From NCBI GenBank assembly GCA_034925865.1, contig JAYFRN010000014.1, positions 1 to 64,000 on the forward strand: a stretch of 64,000 nt of DNA, read 5' to 3'. Below, in pieces: positions 1-8,959 of this stretch. Position numbers and translations under genes: made by a program. Position 1 is the first letter of the stretch, and each line of letters begins with the position of its first letter. Under the pieces are notes generated by a model. The model saw only the letters and a program-made list of their open reading frames with translations, searched no databases and was not told the DNA's origin. The DNA is from Oscillospiraceae bacterium. GTDB lineage: Bacteria > Bacillota > Clostridia > Oscillospirales > SIG627.

Positions 1-318
1 TGTATCACTTCTGCTCCGCTTTGTCAAGCACTTTTTTAAGATTCTTTTCATCTTTTTTCGTGCCTATCAGCCCCTTGCTTCCGTGCGCCGCTCCGTTTTC
101 GGCGGCTTTTGTATTGTAACATGCACGTATGCTTTTGTCAATATTAAAATTGATTTTATTTGCACAATTAACGCGCTATTATTATCCGCATTGTTGTACA
201 TATTATACATGGTTGTATATATTCATGCAGCATAGTACTACTTGTTGTATATGAATAACTGCTATTTTCACGGCAATAATACATATACTAATCAATCGAC
301 CTTATCGGAGGAATATTA
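1..318. other. Intergenic region with possible gene remnant
   Basis: No gene could be called here. On the minus strand an open frame ends at a TGA at positions 5-7 and reads Lys-rich (ending DKAEQK), but it has no ATG, GTG or TTG start before an in-frame stop near 175, so it is at most a decayed 3' end. The right half is very AT-rich and probably holds the promoter of the DUF421 gene; no clear -35/-10 pair was picked out. A good ribosome binding site (GGAGGAA) lies just before 319. Confidence 0.4.
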
Positions 319-1017
319 ATGACCACAATTCTGATAAGACTCGTCCTATCATACTTCATAACTCTTGCCGCAATGCGAGCAATGGGTAAACGTCAGATAG
401 GACAAATGCAGACAGGCGAGCTTGTTATCGCCTTCTTCCTTTCAGAGCTTGCCGCCGCTCCGATAATCGACAGCTCTATCCCGATTATGTTTGGAATTCT
501 ACCCGCGCTGGCTCTTATTTCTCTTGAAGTCATATTTTCTTATCTTTCGGTCAAAATCCCTCTGTTTAAAGTCCTGTTTGATGTAAAGCCTTCTTTGCTG
601 ATATCAAAAGGTAAAATGTCAATAGACGAGCTCCAGAAAGCTCGCATGACTTCCGACGAACTTTTAAGCCGCCTCCGCCTGTGCGGAGTATTTAATCCGG
701 CCGATGTATATTATGCCATTCTCGAACCAAACGGCGAACTCAGCGTTTTACTGCGAAGCTCAAAACTACCTCCTGTTTTCTCAGATTTTCCCCGCGAAGC
801 AAGAATTTCAATACCTTCAGAAGAGCCCGGAATCGCTCATGCCATAATCGAGGACGGAAAGCCAAACAAAAAAGCTCTTTCCGAGCTTAGCATGGATTTA
901 AATGATTTAAATAAATTATTAGAAGAGCGCGGTCTTCCTCCTCCGGATGATATATTTCTTCTTACCTCCGATGAAAACAGCACGCTTTATTTTACACAAC
1001 GAAAACAACGTAAATAA
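319..1017 (+). CDS. DUF421 (YetF-like) membrane protein
   Basis: Polytopic membrane protein of 232 aa of the DUF421/YetF family, whose biochemical role is not settled. Visible features are three hydrophobic segments in the first 80 residues and the family hallmark MGKRQIGQMQTGELV (about residues 22-36), followed by a soluble domain with a LLISKGKM stretch and a C-terminal DUF421-like segment ending near PPPDDIFLLT. Length agrees with the usual 220-240 aa. The ATG at 319 is preceded by GGAGGAATATTA, an excellent ribosome binding site. The next gene, a DUF4363 protein, starts 27 nt downstream; this pair is recurrent in Clostridia, so they probably form one transcript and may act together at the membrane. 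Confidence 0.9.
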   Translation: MTTILIRLVLSYFITLAAMRAMGKRQIGQMQTGELVIAFFLSELAAAPIIDSSIPIMFGILPALALISLEVIFSYLSVKIPLFKVLFDVKPSLLISKGKMSIDELQKARMTSDELLSRLRLCGVFNPADVYYAILEPNGELSVLLRSSKLPPVFSDFPREARISIPSEEPGIAHAIIEDGKPNKKALSELSMDLNDLNKLLEERGLPPPDDIFLLTSDENSTLYFTQRKQRK

Positions 1018-1043
1018 TACTGAAATTTACTATATGAGATTAT

Positions 1044-1424
1044 ATGAAAAATTTTATCTTTTCTCTATCGCTTGCGATAATACTTTGTTCTCTTGTGGCT
1101 CTGAACGCCGCTTCTATACGCTCCGCCTGCAGCGAGCTACTCGATGCCTCACGCTCTCTCCCTTCCGATCTTTCCGAATTTCAAGAAAAGAGCTCTGACG
1201 AATGCTTTAATAATATTGAAGATCTTTTAGAAAATTACAAATTTCTTTTCAATATCTCAATTTCAGAATCAACGCTGCTTTGTGTGCGTATATCTTTTAA
1301 AAAATGCCGCGAATATTATAAATCGGATGATTTTCCGCAATACATCGCCGAACGCGCCGCATTAATAGAAAATCTTATGGTTATATACGAATCAGATAAT
1401 ATTTCAATTAAAAACATTCTATGA
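1044..1424 (+). CDS. DUF4363 family protein
   Basis: Protein of 126 aa with an N-terminal hydrophobic segment (residues 4-23, signal anchor or uncleaved signal) and a helical extracytoplasmic part, matching in size and pattern the DUF4363 family often encoded directly after DUF421 genes. Function is unknown. The ribosome binding site is weak (TGAGA before the ATG), so translation may be coupled to the upstream gene. Its 3' end overlaps by 6 nt the end of a small convergent ORF on the minus strand. Confidence 0.75.
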   Translation: MKNFIFSLSLAIILCSLVALNAASIRSACSELLDASRSLPSDLSEFQEKSSDECFNNIEDLLENYKFLFNISISESTLLCVRISFKKCREYYKSDDFPQYIAERAALIENLMVIYESDNISIKNIL

Positions 1425-1610
1425 TCGCTTTTCGGTATCATCAATTTTATCTTCGCTTTTGCCTGTTTCGCCTCTTTTACCTTTTCGCTCTCTGATTTTA
1501 TCGCATATGTTCACCACAAAATTAAACAGGCACAAAAGTACGCAGCTTATCCCCACCGAAGCAAAAAAGCACATCAGAATTTCTCCGAGTAAAACCATTT
1601 TTTCATTCAT
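1419..1610 (-). CDS. Small single-pass membrane protein (63 aa)
   Basis: The open frame extends up to a TTG at 1685 with no ribosome binding site, but the ATG at 1610 is preceded by GGAGAAGAGGAGATTAGAGGG, so I place the start there. The product has one strong hydrophobic helix (about residues 6-34) and a highly charged Lys/Glu/Asp-rich tail, i.e. a small membrane protein with a cytoplasmic tail. No family recognised. It converges with the DUF4363 gene and overlaps it by 6 nt. The charged tail and strong ribosome binding site support coding; lack of known homology keeps confidence moderate. Confidence 0.5.
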   Translation of the reverse strand: MNEKMVLLGEILMCFFASVGISCVLLCLFNFVVNICDKIRERKGKRGETGKSEDKIDDTEKRS

Positions 1611-1699
1611 CCCTCTAATCTCCTCTTCTCCGTTTGGCGAGTCCGGTTCAAAAGCTTTCCGTATTATATTATATGCCGCCTTCAATATTATTGTCCCGC

Positions 1700-1771
1700 G
1701 ATAAAAACAGCATTTAATGTTGTTTTATAATAGAAAGCCCATATGTCAAAGACTTCGATGATTATTTAAGT
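1700..1771 (+). repeat. Degenerate family-A palindromic element
   Basis: The stretch AAAACAGCATTTAATG followed by GTTTTATAATAGAAAGCCCA and ending ATGATTATTTAAG matches, with indels, the left arm and centre of family-A elements such as the one at 57942-58047. The right terminal arm is degraded. Confidence 0.45.
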
Positions 1772-1910
1772 TGTCACTTGATAACGCAGCTCTGATATAT
1801 GTGTTAAACTGACTGAAATATTAATATCAAAAACCCATCGGCTTTGCGCTTGCCAATATTATATGTAAGGTATATAATTATGGAAAATATGCTTTTTCGG
1901 AGGTTTTTAT

Positions 1911-3206
1911 ATGCTTTTCACAGGGTATTCCCGTTTGGACATCACCCCTCCGCTCGGAATCGGTCTGAACGGTTATTTTCATTACAGATTTTCGGACGGT
2001 GTGCTCGATCCGCTGTACGCAAACGCGCTTGCCGTTTCTGACGGCAACGGTCGCGCCGTCATAATCAGCGTCGATATAGTGGGAATTCCGCTTCTGATTG
2101 TGAAAGAAGCCGTCCGTCGCATCAGCGAACGCTGCCGCATTCCGGAAAATGCCGTGATTGTCGCATGTACACACATACATACCGGGCCGAGCATCGTCGG
2201 AGGCGATTCGGATTCAACATATAATGAAATCCTCCTCCGCAAGCTCGGTGACGCTGCCTTCATGGCTCTGTCCGCGCTGCTTCAGACCACTGTCTCCGTT
2301 TCACATTCCGAAGCTCGTAATGTATCCTTCATACGCCGGTTCCGCATGAAGGACGGAACCGTGCGAACCAATCCCGGCATCGACAATCCCGATGTTGCCG
2401 GAAAGCTCGGCGAAGAAGACAATGAGGTTCAGTCCGTGCTTCTCACCCGAACAGGCGGCAGAAATCTTCTTCTTGTTCATTTTCAGGTACATCCTGACGT
2501 AATCGGAGGAAATAAATATTCTGCCGATTTTCCCGGCTTCGTCCGTAAAACCGTCGAAAGCGTCCTTCCGGACACCGACTGCATATATTTCAACGGCGCT
2601 CAGGGCGACACCAACCATATAAATCCCAATCCGCCCGAGGGCCGGCCATGGGGAGGATACGAGCATGCAAAGAGCATGGGACGCGCCATTGCCCTTTCCG
2701 CCCTCGCCTCTCTGGACAAATCAAAGCAAGCCTCCGATGCTCCGGTCAGATTTTCGCGGATCGACACTCCGGTTCCGGTCCGCCGCTTCTCCGCGTCCGA
2801 AATTTCCGAAGCAGAGGCCGTTTGCGCAAATAGCCAAGCCGGAAATGTAAGGTCCTCCAGCATGGAAGAACTCGGACGCGTGGCCTGCGCACGAAAAATA
2901 CTGAAATATTCTAAGTTCGCTTTCATTGAACTCCCGATTTTCGCAATCGCCTTTTCTGATGTGTTATTTGTTTCAATGCCGGGCGAACCCTTCACCGAAA
3001 TAGGTCGTCAGATTAAAAACTCTTTCGGTTCATTCATCGCAACGCTCCCGCTTTGCTGCGCTAACGGTTATCAAGGCTATTTGCCCACCCGGGATGCCTT
3101 TGAGGGAGATGGCGGAGGATATGAAGCTCTTTCCTGTGTGTTTGAGCCCGGCGTGGCGGAAAAGCTTATCGAAAGCGGCATAAAGCTTAAGTCAAAGCTT
3201 TCCTGA
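1911..3206 (+). CDS. Neutral/alkaline ceramidase-like protein
   Basis: Protein of 431 aa resembling the N-terminal catalytic domain of the neutral/alkaline non-lysosomal ceramidase family (PF04734 type), which in many anaerobes occurs as a stand-alone domain of unknown substrate. Visible hallmarks: an N-terminal beta-strand start GYSRLDITPPLGIGLNGY, a probable zinc-ligand motif CTHIHTGP (about 85-92), a second histidine motif HFQVHPDVIGGN, and FNGAQGDTNHI. There is no signal peptide, so it is probably cytoplasmic, unlike secreted ceramidases; the true substrate may be another amide. The ATG at 1911 is preceded by CGGAGGTTTTTAT. Flanking genes give no pathway hint. Confidence 0.75.
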   Translation: MLFTGYSRLDITPPLGIGLNGYFHYRFSDGVLDPLYANALAVSDGNGRAVIISVDIVGIPLLIVKEAVRRISERCRIPENAVIVACTHIHTGPSIVGGDSDSTYNEILLRKLGDAAFMALSALLQTTVSVSHSEARNVSFIRRFRMKDGTVRTNPGIDNPDVAGKLGEEDNEVQSVLLTRTGGRNLLLVHFQVHPDVIGGNKYSADFPGFVRKTVESVLPDTDCIYFNGAQGDTNHINPNPPEGRPWGGYEHAKSMGRAIALSALASLDKSKQASDAPVRFSRIDTPVPVRRFSASEISEAEAVCANSQAGNVRSSSMEELGRVACARKILKYSKFAFIELPIFAIAFSDVLFVSMPGEPFTEIGRQIKNSFGSFIATLPLCCANGYQGYLPTRDAFEGDGGGYEALSCVFEPGVAEKLIESGIKLKSKLS

Positions 3207-3367
3207 CAGTGGAACGGTCGGGCAAGAAAGAGGAACGGTTGCTTTTTGAAAAAAGCTCCGCAAAAACTTCAATATATAATATCTTCAGAAAGTTTTAGCA
3301 GGTATAAACCGATCAAAGCTCTATAGAATCAAGGGCTTTGAAATTCAATATAAATTGCTTGCCATTA

Positions 3368-3401
3368 TTATTAACTTGGCATTTAAATGCAGAGTTAATA
3401 A
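3368..3401. repeat. Mini family-A element (two terminal arms joined)
   Basis: TTATTAACTTGGCATTTAAA runs straight into TGCAGAGTTAATAA, forming a 34-bp near-perfect palindrome that equals the two terminal arms of the ~105-bp family-A element with the centre deleted. Another right-arm fragment (ATTGCAGAGTTAATAATC) recurs at about 3457-3474. Confidence 0.6.
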
Positions 3402-3452
3402 AAGAGCCTTACGAAATGATTTAATTTAACCATTCGCAAAGCTCTTTTTTAT
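3400..3452. terminator. Bidirectional terminator hairpin
   Basis: AAAGAGCCTTACGAAATG pairs with CATTCGCAAAGCTCTTTTTT around an AT-rich loop. It lies between the convergent ceramidase-like gene and the minus-strand propeller gene and has T-runs usable from both directions. Confidence 0.65.
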
Positions 3453-3471
3453 TTCATTGCAGAGTTAATAA

Positions 3472-4608
3472 TCAGTTAATTTTCTTTTTCTTTCCAATAA
3501 TAACGCAGCAGGACAATACAGCCAATACGGCCAATACGGCAACGCCGCTTTCTCCGGTAACGGGAGACTCCTTAGTTCCGTCATCTTCTTCATCTGTGAT
3601 GTTATCATCCGTTTCCTTTACTATGTCAAGGACGTTGGATTTTATAATTCTGTCGCCTTCGCCTCCAAAGCCCTGGTCAGAGACATATATTGTATTGTTG
3701 ATCACAACAACACCGGAATAATTGCTGCTCTGACTGTCTTTAGCAAGCTCAGTTACTTCAGAAAGATCGGATTTGTTGAGAACCTTGACCACGGAGTTTG
3801 TTTTGTTATAAGTGGAAACAAGAACATAATCTTCAAAAAGCTCGACACCGTATGCTTCGGAGAGCGCGCATTTTGAAATAACGCTCTTTCCGTCTGCGGA
3901 TATTTTGACAAGATGATCACCTTTGCTGCCGGTGCCGTCAACCTTTGCTCCGACGTAAATCGTTCCGTCGGAATCTATATCAAGGTAATTGGCTTCCGCG
4001 CTTTCTGTTCCGATAAGCTTTTTAAAATCAAGAACGCCATTATCAGCAAAAGAGGAATTCATAACAGGCGCCTTCGGATCGGTCACATCATAGCATTCTA
4101 TTGCATTCGGTCCGTAGTTGAGAACTACATAAACATAATACTTGCCGTCCCGCTTTGTGACAGATACGCCGTTTATACCAAACACAGCTTCTCTTGTTAT
4201 CTTGACGTCTGCAATCTCTTTAAATTCGGTATCAAGAACGACGATGTTTGCATATAAATCCTTGCCCGCGGAAGCGACCTCGCCTACATATATGTATCCT
4301 CTGTCATCGCAGGAGATTCCTTTAGGATAACCGTTGTCATCGTTGACATAGGAAGCAACTATCTTTCCTGCGGCAATGTCATACTTTTTCAATGAACGCG
4401 TGTTCTGCAAAAGACCGCAGTAGGCAAATTTTCCGTCGGGGGAAACCGTAAAGCCTCTCATTTCGTAAGTCCCAATGTCCGCATTCTTGAACACAACCAG
4501 ATCGGAAAACGTGGCGCTTTTCATAACATCGTCATAAGAGCCCGCGGAAACAACGGTAAATGACATGGTCAACAGCACAGCAACCAGTAAGCAAACCATT
4601 TTTTTCAT
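3472..4608 (-). CDS. Secreted beta-propeller protein with TG-type C-terminal sorting-like tail
   Basis: The start is placed at the ATG at 4608 (MKKMVCLLV...), preceded by AAGGAA at 6 nt, rather than at upstream ATGs. The 378-aa product has a Sec signal peptide (about residues 1-22, ending VVSAG), then repeats of the type SPDGKFAYCG, DDRGYIYVG, DSDGTIYVGA and ISADGK, typical of NHL/SMP-30-like beta-propellers. An acidic linker (TDDNITDEEDDGT) precedes a C-terminal SPVTGESG, a hydrophobic helix and GKKKKIN. That layout resembles sortase-type anchors, with xPxTG in place of LPxTG. Ligand is unknown. Not in an operon: it has its own promoter and a terminator. Confidence 0.75.
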   Translation of the reverse strand: MKKMVCLLVAVLLTMSFTVVSAGSYDDVMKSATFSDLVVFKNADIGTYEMRGFTVSPDGKFAYCGLLQNTRSLKKYDIAAGKIVASYVNDDNGYPKGISCDDRGYIYVGEVASAGKDLYANIVVLDTEFKEIADVKITREAVFGINGVSVTKRDGKYYVYVVLNYGPNAIECYDVTDPKAPVMNSSFADNGVLDFKKLIGTESAEANYLDIDSDGTIYVGAKVDGTGSKGDHLVKISADGKSVISKCALSEAYGVELFEDYVLVSTYNKTNSVVKVLNKSDLSEVTELAKDSQSSNYSGVVVINNTIYVSDQGFGGEGDRIIKSNVLDIVKETDDNITDEEDDGTKESPVTGESGVAVLAVLAVLSCCVIIGKKKKIN

Positions 4609-4642
4609 TACATTTTCCTTCATATTTGTCATTGTTAACAAG

Positions 4643-4671
4643 GTTATACACCCGAAAGCAATTCTTGTCTA
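4643..4671 (-). promoter_or_regulatory. Sigma-A promoter of the propeller gene
   Basis: On the minus strand TAGACA (-35), a 17-nt spacer and TATAAC (-10) end about 35 nt upstream of the 4608 start. Confidence 0.5.
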
Positions 4672-5070
4672 TACTGTTTCAAATGTTTTTTATTTTCTAA
4701 AATCAATACTATAAATAGTAAATATTTTTATTTGCGCCACAGTCTCATCGTCAGTGAATTGATTTTATATAAACAAAGCAGCTATAACAGCCAAAACACC
4801 GTTGATATACTTCCATATCCATACTTAATAAGCAGAAAACTTTTCTGAATATTTCCGTTATATGAGCTTTACACTGTCATTTTACATATAGGGCATTTTT
4901 CATTTAGATACCACCATAATTAGTCGTAAAATCTCTTTCCACATGCGCTTGATTCGTTCATGCCCACGAACTAACAGGTAGATTCATTTCGTGACCGTAC
5001 GCTAACCGTGAAATATCCGCATATTCATGCTTAAACAATCAAGTTTTGTATGTGCTGGGCGAACAAGCAA
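4672..5070. other. AT-rich intergenic region without visible gene
   Basis: About 400 bp with stops in all frames. I see no hairpin, promoter or family-A/B/C repeat apart from the terminator immediately following at 5071. It marks the left edge of the AT-rich accessory cluster. Confidence 0.5.
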
Positions 5071-5102
5071 AAGGCAGAGATTTTAACCATCTTCTCTGCC
5101 TT
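5071..5102 (-). terminator. Rho-independent terminator of the protease gene
   Basis: AAGGCAGAGA and TCTCTGCCTT form a 10-bp stem with an 11-12-nt loop, 54 nt downstream of the protease stop; on the minus strand it is followed by TTGCTTG. Confidence 0.7.
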
Positions 5103-5155
5103 GCATATGTATTGTACCTTTTATAATATCATAATATTATAATATTTTTCTGAAT

Positions 5156-6247
5156 TTAGTTTTGAGAAAAATAACTATATGATGATACATTGCTTCCTGA
5201 TGTGAATACACCAATACTTTGAGTTCCAAAACAATAATTATATGCTGTTCGATGTAACGCATTGCGGGAAAAAACGCCCGCACCGCTATCACCATGTTTA
5301 CATGTATAGCTCGCTAATATAAGATTATATATAGTTTTATTATAATCGGCAAGATAGACACTTTGATTAATAGCTAGAATACCTCCTTCTGAAATGTCCG
5401 AATACGCCCCATGCATTTCTATCAAAGCCCCGGTAACATAAACATTTATATAAGAATAAGTAGATTGACCTCCAAAAAAACTATTTGTACTCGGAAGTAC
5501 CAGGCCGCTTTGTGGACTCATTTCTGCATTAAGTCTATCTCCGTTGTTGCCAAAAACATAAGAATGTTGAGATCCAATTATTCCCCCATTTGCCGCCGCA
5601 AAGAAATGAGTATCAGAGCTATCATAAGCAGCATGACCGGCTGTCAGAAATTCCCGGTCTGAATATCTCGGACCCGCTGTATAAGCATAACCACCTTTAA
5701 TTATTCTTAAACCAGGATAAAGATAAGTTTCAAATAATGACGTTTCAAAAGAGCTTTCGGAATATTTTGCCATATAATTTCCTTCAGGTGGACAATTATC
5801 ATTAGCATAACCGGGAGTTGTTTCGAAAGACATACCTTTTGGAAGCACAGAAATGTTAACATATCGCAAATCAATATATTGTGCTACGAGTTTTTCAATT
5901 TTATCATTATAACTATAAAGTACAATATCAATCATATTAGTTACGTCGTTAGCATCGAGTACAGCAATATTGTACTCTTTCATATATGGTACGAGCGAGA
6001 GTCGTACATTTTCAAGATAAGACAATGATTTATCAACAATGTTATATGTGACTTTTTGATCGTTGATTGTTTTACAGATGGAATTAATATTGCTTTTGTC
6101 AACATCAGTAACATTAACCACAAGATTGCCAGTTTCGTCCAAGTAAATTCCGCCAAAAACATCATCCGGTATTTCAGATATCAATTTGCCTGCTGCTGTA
6201 GGTGAAAAAGTATGTACCCCTTTATTTCGAAAAATATAGTCCTTCAT
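5156..6247 (-). CDS. Trypsin-like serine protease, streptogrisin-like
   Basis: Protein of 363 aa with a chymotrypsin-fold protease signature: FLTAGHAAY (catalytic His about 205) and HGDSGAGVF (catalytic Ser about 321); an Asp at about 237 (NNGDRLN) is a candidate third triad member. The N-terminal 140 residues (FGGIYLDETGNLVVNVTD onward) resemble the propeptide of bacterial streptogrisin/alpha-lytic-type proteases. Odd: no signal peptide is visible although such enzymes are secreted, and an in-frame stop lies 15 nt before the ATG. The gene overlaps the upstream membrane-protein gene by 26 nt, so translation may be coupled. A strong terminator follows. It belongs to the AT-rich secreted-protein cluster and may process its products. 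Confidence 0.8.
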   Translation of the reverse strand: MKDYIFRNKGVHTFSPTAAGKLISEIPDDVFGGIYLDETGNLVVNVTDVDKSNINSICKTINDQKVTYNIVDKSLSYLENVRLSLVPYMKEYNIAVLDANDVTNMIDIVLYSYNDKIEKLVAQYIDLRYVNISVLPKGMSFETTPGYANDNCPPEGNYMAKYSESSFETSLFETYLYPGLRIIKGGYAYTAGPRYSDREFLTAGHAAYDSSDTHFFAAANGGIIGSQHSYVFGNNGDRLNAEMSPQSGLVLPSTNSFFGGQSTYSYINVYVTGALIEMHGAYSDISEGGILAINQSVYLADYNKTIYNLILASYTCKHGDSGAGVFSRNALHRTAYNYCFGTQSIGVFTSGSNVSSYSYFSQN

Positions 6248-6698
6248 TATTACCAGCTTTTAAAACTGTGAAAGTACTATTATCAGCTCCAAAATTAAGA
6301 GTAAGTGTGTCAGTAAGCAATTTTAATTGTTTACCTTTAAAATCGCTTCTTACAAAATAATAATAACGAAAATCCTGTAATTTCAGTTTAATATTCTCGA
6401 AGAAGCTTTTGGATGCATTAAAATCATATCCTTTACCCAAGGAAGCCATATCTTGATATGTGTTTCCATCAAATATAATATAACCTCTTGCTATTGTTGG
6501 TTTAAAGAATGATTTATAGATTTGGACGAAAATTAAAATTGGCATACTCTCTTCACTGTTTTGTTTGTAAACCACTGTGTCGATTGTTATATTTTCAGGA
6601 ACATGATAATAGACCGAAACTGCCAAGAATAAGAGCAAAGCAGCACTGATAGAATAAATAAGTAATCGCTTCTTGTGCGTAATAATTATCCCCCCCAA
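6222..6698 (-). CDS. Membrane-anchored protein of unknown function
   Basis: Protein of 158 aa with a short basic N-terminus (THKKRLL), one transmembrane helix (about residues 12-30) and an extracytoplasmic domain containing GYIIFDGNTYQDM and a Tyr-rich stretch (RYYYF). No family recognised. It is the first gene after a strong promoter (6890-6918) with a leader of about 190 nt and overlaps the protease gene by 26 nt, so the two are almost certainly one transcript; it may be a membrane partner, inhibitor or chaperone of the protease. The frame remains open to the M at 6698, whose upstream sequence is a C-run on the plus strand (GGGGGG on the sense strand), an acceptable ribosome binding region. 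Confidence 0.65.
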   Translation of the reverse strand: MGGIIITHKKRLLIYSISAALLLFLAVSVYYHVPENITIDTVVYKQNSEESMPILIFVQIYKSFFKPTIARGYIIFDGNTYQDMASLGKGYDFNASKSFFENIKLKLQDFRYYYFVRSDFKGKQLKLLTDTLTLNFGADNSTFTVLKAGNNEGLYFSK

Positions 6699-6874
6699 AA
6701 ATTATAATGACCGTGCTTTCTCTAGTAAAAGCAAAGCAACTGTACTTACATTTCGTTTATTACATCAATACATATGCTGTATATGATATATAAACAAAAA
6801 ACTAATAATAAACCATTGTCATATCCCCTCCTCATATAAGCATCGCCATGTTCAAGTACAATACATTAATGAAT

Positions 6875-6930
6875 TGCTTGCTATAATATATTATGCTCCT
6901 AATCTCATTTAATGTCAATAGTATTTTAAT
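6875..6930 (-). promoter_or_regulatory. Duplicated sigma-A promoter block (copy 1)
   Basis: On the minus strand TTGACA (6913-6918), 17 nt, CATAAT (6890-6895). The surrounding 56 bp match the block at 16007-16062 with only four differences by eye. It drives the membrane protein/protease pair. Confidence 0.75.
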
Positions 6931-6985
6931 GCTATATTTTGATATATAAAGCAGTAGACAAAAGCCATTATTCAATAGACTTTAT

Positions 6986-8959
6986 TTATTTGATTCCCGC
7001 GTTCATAATAAAATTTATATATAACAATACTGGCGGCAACGCAGATATAAATACCGTAAGTATCGTACTCTTTGTCAGACGTGATATCAAGCATACCACT
7101 ATGGCATATAGTACTGATATAATATATACCGCGGCAAAAACAAGCATCGCGCATTGAATAATGCTTATGTCCATATAAGGCAAGTATGGCAGTTGCAGAC
7201 TTGCCATCGGGAATCCGCCTCCGGGGAAGTCGTACCTTATCGCATTTAGAAATATTGTGAAAAAGATAAATATCAATGAAAAAGCAGTTGAAAGGATAAT
7301 AGTTGCCTTAATTTTAGTTGAATATATACATCCCCGCCCGTTTTTTGCAGAGGTTAATATTGTTTCAAAACCGCTCTCGCGTTCGGCGGAAAACACTCGC
7401 GCAAAGCAAAATACCATCATCATAAATAACAATATATCAAATCCGTTTAAAAACAGAGAAAGCCAGCCGGTGTCATACAAAAAGCATACATCGATACCAC
7501 GAGCTTCCATTTCTTTAATATATACGTATTTCGTTTGGACCTTTGCTTCAAGGACCGAACTTTTATATTCAGCAACATAACACGAATCTATATATTTGTT
7601 AAACTCCGTACTGGATATAACGCCTTTATTTAAGTCGGATCTCATTTGATCTTTCATATCCATTATACATTTCATATTCCAGAGTTCTTTGGGAATGAAG
7701 CTCTCTTTTTCATCTGTCAGCTCGCCCTGTAATACCGACATATAATCCTTATACGTTTTATCGTCAAGTGTTTTGCTATAATCGGTCGAAAAAGCAAAAA
7801 TGATGATTTTCAATGACAGAAATAAAAGAAAAATATAAACAGCTTTATTCTTAATTAATTGCTTTTTTAATTCCCAAATTAAAAGATTGTGTTGTGACAT
7901 AACAACTTTATGTCGCTGTAACGATGTTCTCTCTTTCACTATGCGGGGCGATTTTCTTCGATTACACAGATACAATATACGACAGAATAACACAAGTAGC
8001 AAAACGGCAATAGCTGTTACCGATATTATGCAAACGGGATAAGAAACCGAAAGCCCGAAAATATTTATTCCGTGATAACGAAGGAGCAATTCGCTTTTTG
8101 CGGAAAGCGTGTATAAATTACACAGCGGTAAAAAACTGTTGTTGCCGCCGATTCCCGAGAATAAATAATGACCGGCCGCATATAAAAACGACACGAGAAT
8201 CGCAGGTATAAGCTTGCGTGTTATCATCGCAATCAGATAAATACTAAGCGCAAACATATAAAACGACGCCATGTTCATTAACATTTTCGCTGCTGTTGCC
8301 GACAGGAATGAAAACATATAAGGGCAATACTCAAATGCAGGTGATGTCTGAATAGGCAGCATTAAGGAATGTAGACCATACTTTATTAAGAAGCCCGCCG
8401 CGCTTGAAACAGTCATTGCGGCAACCGCGGAAACCGATATTATCAGAAGCGTCACAAGCTTTGTAGAAATGATAACGGTTTTACCGCGCTTTGCGCAGTT
8501 AAGAAGAGATATCATATTGCTTTCATGCTCTGTCAGGCTCAGCCTTACCGCCGAAAAAAGACAAATTACGCAGATAAATATAGCCTGCCAGTTGTATAAA
8601 AGAAGCTCTGTAACTCCGACAGTATCAGCGCTATCAGCAGTATCAGCAGTATCAACAGCAGCTTTTATATCAAGGCTTTTTGTTTCATTGTATTTTTTAA
8701 TTATTTGTTTTTGATACTCAATCAGATAATTGTTGCTTCCGGTATCACTTAGGGATAAAAGATGCTTTTCCGCATTGCTAATAACTGCATTAATATCTTT
8801 GTTATAATTTGCCGCGTACTCATTTATTCCTATGTTATTATCGAGTTTTGGCGTTACAAGCAGGCATAAAATAAAATTGAGGATAAGACATCCGATAAAC
8901 AAACAGACTGCCATTTTTTCTCGAAACAGCTTCTTAAGCTCGAATCCGACAATTCTCAT
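6986..8959 (-). CDS. ABC-2-type transporter permease, fused double unit
   Basis: Membrane protein of 657 aa. It starts MRIVGFELKKLFREK, typical of ABC-2 permeases (cytoplasmic amphipathic helix, then a TM segment), and this arrangement recurs at about residue 365 (LLIWELKKQLIKNKA), each half having about six hydrophobic helices and a large extracytoplasmic loop after the first. It thus looks like two permease units fused in one chain. The ATG overlaps the stop of the ATPase gene by 4 nt (ATGA), so the two form one transporter. Substrate is unknown; the neighbours suggest export of, or protection against, the secreted 136-aa proteins. No clear terminator follows. Confidence 0.8.
   Translation of the reverse strand: MRIVGFELKKLFREKMAVCLFIGCLILNFILCLLVTPKLDNNIGINEYAANYNKDINAVISNAEKHLLSLSDTGSNNYLIEYQKQIIKKYNETKSLDIKAAVDTADTADSADTVGVTELLLYNWQAIFICVICLFSAVRLSLTEHESNMISLLNCAKRGKTVIISTKLVTLLIISVSAVAAMTVSSAAGFLIKYGLHSLMLPIQTSPAFEYCPYMFSFLSATAAKMLMNMASFYMFALSIYLIAMITRKLIPAILVSFLYAAGHYLFSGIGGNNSFLPLCNLYTLSAKSELLLRYHGINIFGLSVSYPVCIISVTAIAVLLLVLFCRILYLCNRRKSPRIVKERTSLQRHKVVMSQHNLLIWELKKQLIKNKAVYIFLLFLSLKIIIFAFSTDYSKTLDDKTYKDYMSVLQGELTDEKESFIPKELWNMKCIMDMKDQMRSDLNKGVISSTEFNKYIDSCYVAEYKSSVLEAKVQTKYVYIKEMEARGIDVCFLYDTGWLSLFLNGFDILLFMMMVFCFARVFSAERESGFETILTSAKNGRGCIYSTKIKATIILSTAFSLIFIFFTIFLNAIRYDFPGGGFPMASLQLPYLPYMDISIIQCAMLVFAAVYIISVLYAIVVCLISRLTKSTILTVFISALPPVLLYINFIMNAGIK

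Noticed and set aside
5-175. Minus-strand frame ending at 5-7 with a Lys-rich C-terminus
   Set aside because: No usable start codon before an in-frame stop; at most a gene remnant.
1459-1704. 81-codon plus-strand frame
   Set aside because: Antisense to the small membrane ORF, which has the far better ribosome binding site and a coherent helix/charged-tail pattern.
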